Of a DNA stretch of 11,360 bases, positions 6,912 through 11,360 are shown piece by piece. The notes beneath the pieces are model-generated. The model was not told the DNA's origin and did not search any database. It saw only the letters and a list, made by a program, of their open reading frames with translations. A program made the translations under genes and the position numbers. The DNA comes from Bacteroidales bacterium UBA2861 (GTDB lineage: Bacteria > Bacteroidota > Bacteroidia > Bacteroidales > UBA932), in assembly GCA_002350615.1 (NCBI GenBank), contig DEFD01000035.1:7633-18992 (forward strand). The letters run 5' to 3'. Within the stretch, counting starts at the first letter, position 1. Each line of letters starts with the position of its first letter.

Positions 6912-8245
6912 TTCCAAGATTGAGGGATATTGCCGTAGTCCGCCCACTTGGGCGATACGAATATGTAGCCAAAGGGTTGAAAACAGTCGTCATATTCAAC
7001 CGGAACCTTGAATTCATCACGGAAGTTATCCCGTTCGTAAAGGTGCACTTTTTCGGAACCGATTAAAGTATAGGGCGATTCGCCCGACACCATATCGCAG
7101 CCCATAAACGTCTCCCGAAAAATACGCACCTTCCTGTTATTGTCGAAAAGCGAAACGGGCACCGAAGTGAGGCCGGTACACCCCTTGAAAGCAGCCTGTA
7201 ATTCCACGGCTTCGGGGCAATCATCGAATAGGCCTTCCGGAACGGCGGTAAGTGAACTGCAACACTCGAAAATGCTGATAAAGTTATGCACTGAACTGCA
7301 CTTTGCAAAGATATGGGCAGGGATGATTTCCAGCGCTTCGCAGTTCAGGAACAATCCGCTCAGGCTTTCTCCCGCATACCAGGCAAAAAGGCTGTCAGGA
7401 ACTTCTTTCAAAGACTTGCATCCCATGAAAAAGGCATCTACGCAAGCATGACGGAAGGCGCCGAGAGTATCAGCCGCGATCTCCGAAAGATTGATGCAAT
7501 TCTTTAAGGCCATATCGTAGCTGGAAGCCTCCAGATTGCCCCAGCGCTTGACCGCAAGTATCTTCTCCGGGTAGGACATGGGATAAGATAAGCCGAATGT
7601 GGTCACCCATTCTGCCGTGCCCTCGATGCAGACATCATATTTTCCGGCCGACGCATATTTATGGGATATCCACTCACCATCGGCATAAGCACCTTTAAAC
7701 GCTTCGAGAGAGCCATCTCCCCAATCGACGGACACATTCACGCTGCCCTGGAAAGGAAGGAAAACCCAACCGTTGCTGCCCGAATCCACTTTTAGAAGCA
7801 TCGATTTCGGCCCCTCTGGCGGAGTGGGAGGGGTTTCGGGAGTTTCCGGGTTTTGTGGGTTGTCCGGCCCGGACGGTCCATGGACCGGAATTATAGCAAA
7901 ATCTCCGCCACGTTTACGTATCAGCGCCCTGCCGTTGCCTGCAAACGCGCTGTAGCTGTACCGGCAGCCCGCCGTCAGCCCCTCGCCCAGCGCACTGAAC
8001 TGCCGGTCATCGACTATCTCACCATCTAAAGTGGTTTCCTGAAGATCTCCGGCCGAAAGAACAAACCCGCATTCAGTGACCGCCCCGGTATCGTTCATCG
8101 TACATGAGAAACTCACCCGTCCGTCTTCCAGCACGGTGGCAGACACATCCAGAATCTCCGGCTGCACCAAGCCCTTCGGCGAGGGATCATCGGCGCAGGA
8201 AAACAGCAGCACAAGAGCCACGAAAAGTAGAAGACGGTTTGGCAT
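6908..8245 (-). CDS. Surface lipoprotein with PKD-like domain and leucine-rich repeats
   Basis: 445 residues. The signal peptide ends in a lipobox with Cys17 (L-L-F-S-C) followed by Ala-Asp-Asp, consistent with lipidation. Residues ~30-120 resemble an Ig/fibronectin-like beta domain. A Pro/Glu/Thr linker follows at ~125-150. Next comes a PKD-like segment (V-S-V-D-W-G-D-G-S ... H-K-Y-A-S-A-G-K-Y-D-V). Then come about five LRRs of ~26 residues built on L-x-x-V-P-x-x-L-F-x-x-C ... F-x-x-C, with Cys recurring. LRR surface lipoproteins of this kind mediate adhesion in Bacteroidales; the ligand here is unknown. The start at 8245 lies seven bases after an exact TATATTTG box. The gene ends in an ATGA overlap with the regulator-like gene. 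Likely surface-exposed; function inferred from architecture. Confidence 0.85.
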   Translation of the reverse strand: MPNRLLLFVALVLLFSCADDPSPKGLVQPEILDVSATVLEDGRVSFSCTMNDTGAVTECGFVLSAGDLQETTLDGEIVDDRQFSALGEGLTAGCRYSYSAFAGNGRALIRKRGGDFAIIPVHGPSGPDNPQNPETPETPPTPPEGPKSMLLKVDSGSNGWVFLPFQGSVNVSVDWGDGSLEAFKGAYADGEWISHKYASAGKYDVCIEGTAEWVTTFGLSYPMSYPEKILAVKRWGNLEASSYDMALKNCINLSEIAADTLGAFRHACVDAFFMGCKSLKEVPDSLFAWYAGESLSGLFLNCEALEIIPAHIFAKCSSVHNFISIFECCSSLTAVPEGLFDDCPEAVELQAAFKGCTGLTSVPVSLFDNNRKVRIFRETFMGCDMVSGESPYTLIGSEKVHLYERDNFRDEFKVPVEYDDCFQPFGYIFVSPKWADYGNIPQSWK

Positions 8246-8252
8246 TATGATT

Positions 8253-8260
8253 CAAATATA
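8253..8260 (-). promoter_or_regulatory. -7 box for the LRR lipoprotein gene
   Basis: Minus-strand TATATTTG, an exact TAnnTTTG match, seven bases before the ATG at 8245. It gives this gene its own promoter separate from the fimbrillin gene. The flanking 63-base gap also holds a 9-bp inverted repeat (8261-8269 and 8292-8300). Confidence 0.55.
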
Positions 8261-8308
8261 CTGTTTTTTTCAATCAATCATGCCGTTCCGCAAAAAACAG
8301 GCAAACGT

Positions 8309-9217
8309 CTAATCCCATCCTTCGATAGATCCTCCGATAGAAACGACTATCTGCTCGGGGGAAGAGCTGATGGCCATCGTGTAGGTGTAGCAGTGGCCGG
8401 GGCGGAAGTTGTAGGTGTCCTCGGCAAGGTAGGAGATCTTGCCGGTGTTGTACTCCAGGAACGGCCTTCTGGAATCGATTCGCTGAGGAATGACAATTGC
8501 CTCATACACAGGGCCTTCGGCATCGGCAGGGTTCTGGACCCTGTGGCACTTGATGGTTTTAGCCTCGCCGAACATATACTTGCTCACAGAGCCGGTGCTG
8601 AAGTCCAGCACGCCCTCCGGGACAGTGTTGTGGATCAGCATCTGAGCATCATCCGGGAATGTTCCGGAGAAGTCCTCTCCGGGGATAAGCTTGATGATGA
8701 CCTTGGCGCAGGCGTGCTTGAAGTTGAGGGTGACAGGCTCCGGGACATCACTGGATTTGCTCACGGCCTCCGCCTTGGCCCAGAGGATATCCGAAGCCTC
8801 ATATCCGCCAAGGACGCTTCCGTTTTTCTCGGTCGTCTGGTCGAGGGCTACCGAGAAACTGAATTCCTCTATCGAAGAAACGGTTCCGATATAAGGATAA
8901 TAGGCATAAACATCCTGGGTGCCCTCTGCCCAAATCATTTTCCTGGCAGGAGTCCAGTCTGTGCCGTCGTAGGTGACGGCCTCGTTGTTGATCCAGTTAC
9001 CCGAAACCTGCAGAGGGCGAGGGGTCTCTCCGTCATAGACGGTGGAGAACACTCCAATGCAATCCCCGGGTTCGAAATTGGTTGCGGTGGCTTTAGTGGC
9101 CCCCGGGAAACGGACATCAAGACGCATCTCGTTCGAATCAAACGACCGGACGGTTTCTTTCTGGCAAGAAACCAATGCGACAGAAAGTGTAATGGCAGCA
9201 ATTAATATCTTTTTCAT
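8309..9217 (-). CDS. Fimbrillin-family (Mfa-like) lipoprotein
   Basis: 302 residues. The signal peptide carries a lipobox, A-L-V-S-C18-Q-K. Fimbrillin-family marks are A-T-K-A-T then F-E-P-G-D-C-I-G-V-F near the N-terminus, a Y-A-Y-Y-P-Y strand, N-F-K-H-A-C-A-K-V-I-I-K-L in the middle, and a C-terminal Y-N-F-R-P-G-H-C-Y-T-Y-T-M before a terminal G-S-I-E-G-W. These proteins are exported as lipoproteins and form shafts or accessory parts of surface fimbriae. The gene starts 20 bases after the M64 peptidase stop, with no clear promoter between, so both are probably one operon. No anchor or tip fimbrial subunit gene is visible. Whether it polymerises or acts as a monomeric surface protein is not known. 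Confidence 0.85.
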   Translation of the reverse strand: MKKILIAAITLSVALVSCQKETVRSFDSNEMRLDVRFPGATKATATNFEPGDCIGVFSTVYDGETPRPLQVSGNWINNEAVTYDGTDWTPARKMIWAEGTQDVYAYYPYIGTVSSIEEFSFSVALDQTTEKNGSVLGGYEASDILWAKAEAVSKSSDVPEPVTLNFKHACAKVIIKLIPGEDFSGTFPDDAQMLIHNTVPEGVLDFSTGSVSKYMFGEAKTIKCHRVQNPADAEGPVYEAIVIPQRIDSRRPFLEYNTGKISYLAEDTYNFRPGHCYTYTMAISSSPEQIVVSIGGSIEGWD

Positions 9218-9237
9218 AACAATATATATTTATCTGA

Positions 9238-11360
9238 TTAATAATTCATTTCATTGTCCTTGCTCTTGAATTCCCCATAAGAGAACGGCTCTCCCGCATA
9301 TTTCATTATCCGTCGGACTATCGACTCTCGGGAGATTGAAGAATAATACGGGATGTAATTATTCATACATGAGTTTTTCTCCGAGCGGAAGACGCCGCGT
9401 GAGTGATAGAAAGCTCCCTCATAGATATCTACAAGGTTGGAATAGAACGGATCGAAAATCATGTGCGACCAGGGGACCTGGTGCATGTCTGCAGAAAGAG
9501 AGATGTTCTCGTAATAGCCAAACAACTTATAATACTCTATCTCCGCTATGTGCGGGCAGCCATCCAAGCAACCGCAAGATTGTATGAATGCATTGTGCTT
9601 GATGTTCTCATCGGCCAGCTTTCCGAAGCCGTGGCCGCCGGATTCGTGCTGGACCACTCCCCTGAAGTCGTAAGGGTATGCCCCTGTACTCACCGGGCAG
9701 ATGGAAATAGACAGCCCGCTTGGATAAAGGATTGTGGTTCCTTCCCTGTCGGGGGAGTTCTGGACTATTGTGATATGGGTCTGATTAAGGTTGCGTACTT
9801 GGGCTTTCTGGGCATATTCAAGGCACAGGTCTATGTCCGGGGTCTGGCCTTCGGAGAGAGTGTACTGGGTGCCGAAACGGGCTTCCCTGAGCACACTTGC
9901 ATCGCCAGCGCCGCTGTCTTGCGAGCAGCCGACTACTATGTTCACGTCGAAATAGTCCTTGTAGGTCTTATAAGGCTCGATGGAGAAGAAGTGTTCTATG
10001 GCCTGATTGATGTCCTCCATATATTTGCCTTCGTAGATGTCTTTTGCGTCATAGCAGTCGCCCATAAAGACCAGGTCAATTCCGCGTCCCTTGCTGTGAT
10101 CTTGGACATTAATCACTTCGCCTTCTTTGTAGGTTTCGTACTGCTCAACCGTGGTGGTTGCGCGATAATCCTTTCCGTCCAGGAGGAACACGATTTCACC
10201 ACTTCTACTGCCGGCTCCAGAAGGGATGTCCGTCGTGGTGATCCTGACCCTTGCGCGGCCGGTGCCAGACATCGGACTTACCGTCAGCCAATCCGGCTTG
10301 CTCTCGACCGACCAGGCTGCACCTGATGGGGCACGAAGGTCGAGAGACTTCATCTCCGCCTTGCCCAGCGTCCTGCAGAGTCGCCTGCTAATGGAGAAGT
10401 CACGGTGAGCGACGATGCGGGCGAAATCCCGCCAGCCCGGGGCAGTTTGATAGGCAACCAGAGCCTGTTCCGGAACCTCTACGGAGAAGTTGGCCTTGGG
10501 GACGCCGGTGAAAGCGCCTTCATCGATTTCTGGAGGCGTTGTTGCGTGGCAAATTATGGAATTGATGCCGTAGCAGTTTGCGAAGGCAGAAGCGTAAATA
10601 ACCATAGTTTGATCGCTGAATTCTAATCCCTGAATAAAACTGTTTCCCTCAAAAACACTGGATGGAATAACCGTTATATCTTCAGGGAATCTGATTGTGC
10701 CTACTATGTTATTATAACGAAAGGCACTTTCACCAATACTCATTAACGATTTTGGTAGGACAACAGATGTGATATGATTACCCACAAAAGCCTCTTTCCC
10801 GATAGATATACACCCCTCAGGTATAGTAATAGAACCATTTATCCCACAATACTCAAATGCAGAGTCTCCTATTGCTTCAATTAAGCCATCAAACTTTATT
10901 GGGCCGGACAAGTTGCAATTCGAGAAACAACCAGAAGGGATAATCTTAACTTTTTCCGGAAAAACTACACTTCCAGATAACGCCTGGCACCAGCCAAAAG
11001 CACTACCTCCTATTGATTCAAGGCTTTCAGGGAATGTCACAGATGTCACGTTAGTGAAGTAGAAAGCCGCTTCTCCAATTGATTTTAAGTTTTGTGGAAA
11101 TAATATGTCACCCGTTAAACCAGAAAGGCTAAAGCAATTTCGCGCAATTGCTTCTAATGATTCGGGGAACACAACATGGGTAATGCCAGAAACACCATAG
11201 AAGGCCCCCTCCCTTAACTCTTTTAGAGAATTTGGCAAGACGATTGTTCCTAATAATGAAGAAGAATAGAATGCATTGGAATTAATTGCTTTCAATGTTG
11301 AAGGAAATACAATTCTAAATAAAGTGGTTTTTTCTGAGAAAGCGTTCTCTGGTATTTCGT
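9238..11360 (-). CDS. BspA-type LRR - BACON - M64 metallopeptidase (5' end outside window)
   Basis: The frame runs to the window edge. A TTG at 11295 is in frame but inside the LRR array, so the true start lies beyond. About 12 BspA-type LRRs (23-25 residues; L-P-x-S-L-x-x-I-G-x-x-A-F) span 10500-11360, ending in an A-T-T-P-P cap. A BACON domain follows at about 10136-10350. Then comes a peptidase M64 domain (about 9250-10110) with the zinc site H-E-S-G-G-H-G-F-G-K-L-A-D at 9610-9648 and a Met-turn-like S-C-M-N-N. M64 includes the IgA-cleaving enzyme of Clostridium ramosum and several mucin- or IgA-active proteins. A secreted adhesin-protease is the natural reading; the substrate is unknown. 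The LRR part is markedly AT-richer than the rest. It is the first gene in the visible operon. Confidence 0.9.
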   Translation of the reverse strand, partial: EIPENAFSEKTTLFRIVFPSTLKAINSNAFYSSSLLGTIVLPNSLKELREGAFYGVSGITHVVFPESLEAIARNCFSLSGLTGDILFPQNLKSIGEAAFYFTNVTSVTFPESLESIGGSAFGWCQALSGSVVFPEKVKIIPSGCFSNCNLSGPIKFDGLIEAIGDSAFEYCGINGSITIPEGCISIGKEAFVGNHITSVVLPKSLMSIGESAFRYNNIVGTIRFPEDITVIPSSVFEGNSFIQGLEFSDQTMVIYASAFANCYGINSIICHATTPPEIDEGAFTGVPKANFSVEVPEQALVAYQTAPGWRDFARIVAHRDFSISRRLCRTLGKAEMKSLDLRAPSGAAWSVESKPDWLTVSPMSGTGRARVRITTTDIPSGAGSRSGEIVFLLDGKDYRATTTVEQYETYKEGEVINVQDHSKGRGIDLVFMGDCYDAKDIYEGKYMEDINQAIEHFFSIEPYKTYKDYFDVNIVVGCSQDSGAGDASVLREARFGTQYTLSEGQTPDIDLCLEYAQKAQVRNLNQTHITIVQNSPDREGTTILYPSGLSISICPVSTGAYPYDFRGVVQHESGGHGFGKLADENIKHNAFIQSCGCLDGCPHIAEIEYYKLFGYYENISLSADMHQVPWSHMIFDPFYSNLVDIYEGAFYHSRGVFRSEKNSCMNNYIPYYSSISRESIVRRIMKYAGEPFSYGEFKSKDNEMNY

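Noticed and set aside
8393..9205. 270-residue plus-strand frame opposite the fimbrillin gene
   Set aside because: A shadow of the fimbrillin frame; the minus-strand product has a signal peptide, lipobox and family motifs.
9403..10326. 307-residue plus-strand frame opposite the M64 gene
   Set aside because: It is the complement of the zinc peptidase and BACON domains, with no family similarity of its own.
10500..11360. CRISPR-like or satellite DNA repeats
   Set aside because: The periodicity of about 70 bases is protein-level LRR repetition; the DNA units are divergent and unspaced.

Overview
The window looks like a chromosomal segment from a Bacteroidales bacterium. The support is several Bacteroidota hallmarks: fimbrillin-family and leucine-rich-repeat lipoproteins with Ser-Cys lipoboxes, a BACON domain joined to an M64 metallopeptidase, TAnnTTTG-type -7 promoter boxes, and little Shine-Dalgarno signal. 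The exact genus cannot be read from the sequence; a gut-type lineage of moderate GC is my inference. There is no rRNA, tRNA, CRISPR array or insertion sequence, and no gene-free stretch longer than about 105 bases.

Region 1 (1-3077, plus strand): the C-terminal 711 residues of an alpha-2-macroglobulin family protein, coupled by an ATGA overlap to truB, the tRNA pseudouridine-55 synthase gene. truB carries an exact 41-codon, hairpin-rich palindromic insertion in its frame (2703-2825).

Region 2 (3045-4370, minus strand, AT-rich): a two-gene HEPN/MNT toxin-antitoxin module. The upstream gene fuses a winged-helix, AbiEi/DUF6577-like region to a minimal nucleotidyltransferase. The downstream gene is a HepT-type HEPN toxin with an intact R-x4-H-x-Y motif. 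A 13-bp inverted repeat sits on the promoter and is probably the autoregulatory operator. The toxin gene runs 33 bases into the 3' end of truB.

Region 3 (4414-6339): a divergent pair, a small secreted or outer-membrane beta-barrel-like protein (minus) and a membrane-anchored Hanks-type Ser/Thr kinase (plus). Only 45 bases separate them, so their promoters overlap.

Region 4 (6336-11360, minus strand): a cell-surface cluster in transcription order: a BspA-type LRR-BACON-M64 peptidase (5' end outside the window), a fimbrillin-family lipoprotein, an LRR/PKD-like lipoprotein, and a small putative regulator coupled by an ATGA overlap. I infer that these genes build surface adhesins and a secreted protease facing host or mucosal glycoproteins. 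The strongest candidates for something new are the AbiEi-like/MNT fusion in the TA module, the in-frame palindromic element in truB, and the LRR/M64 composition mosaic.
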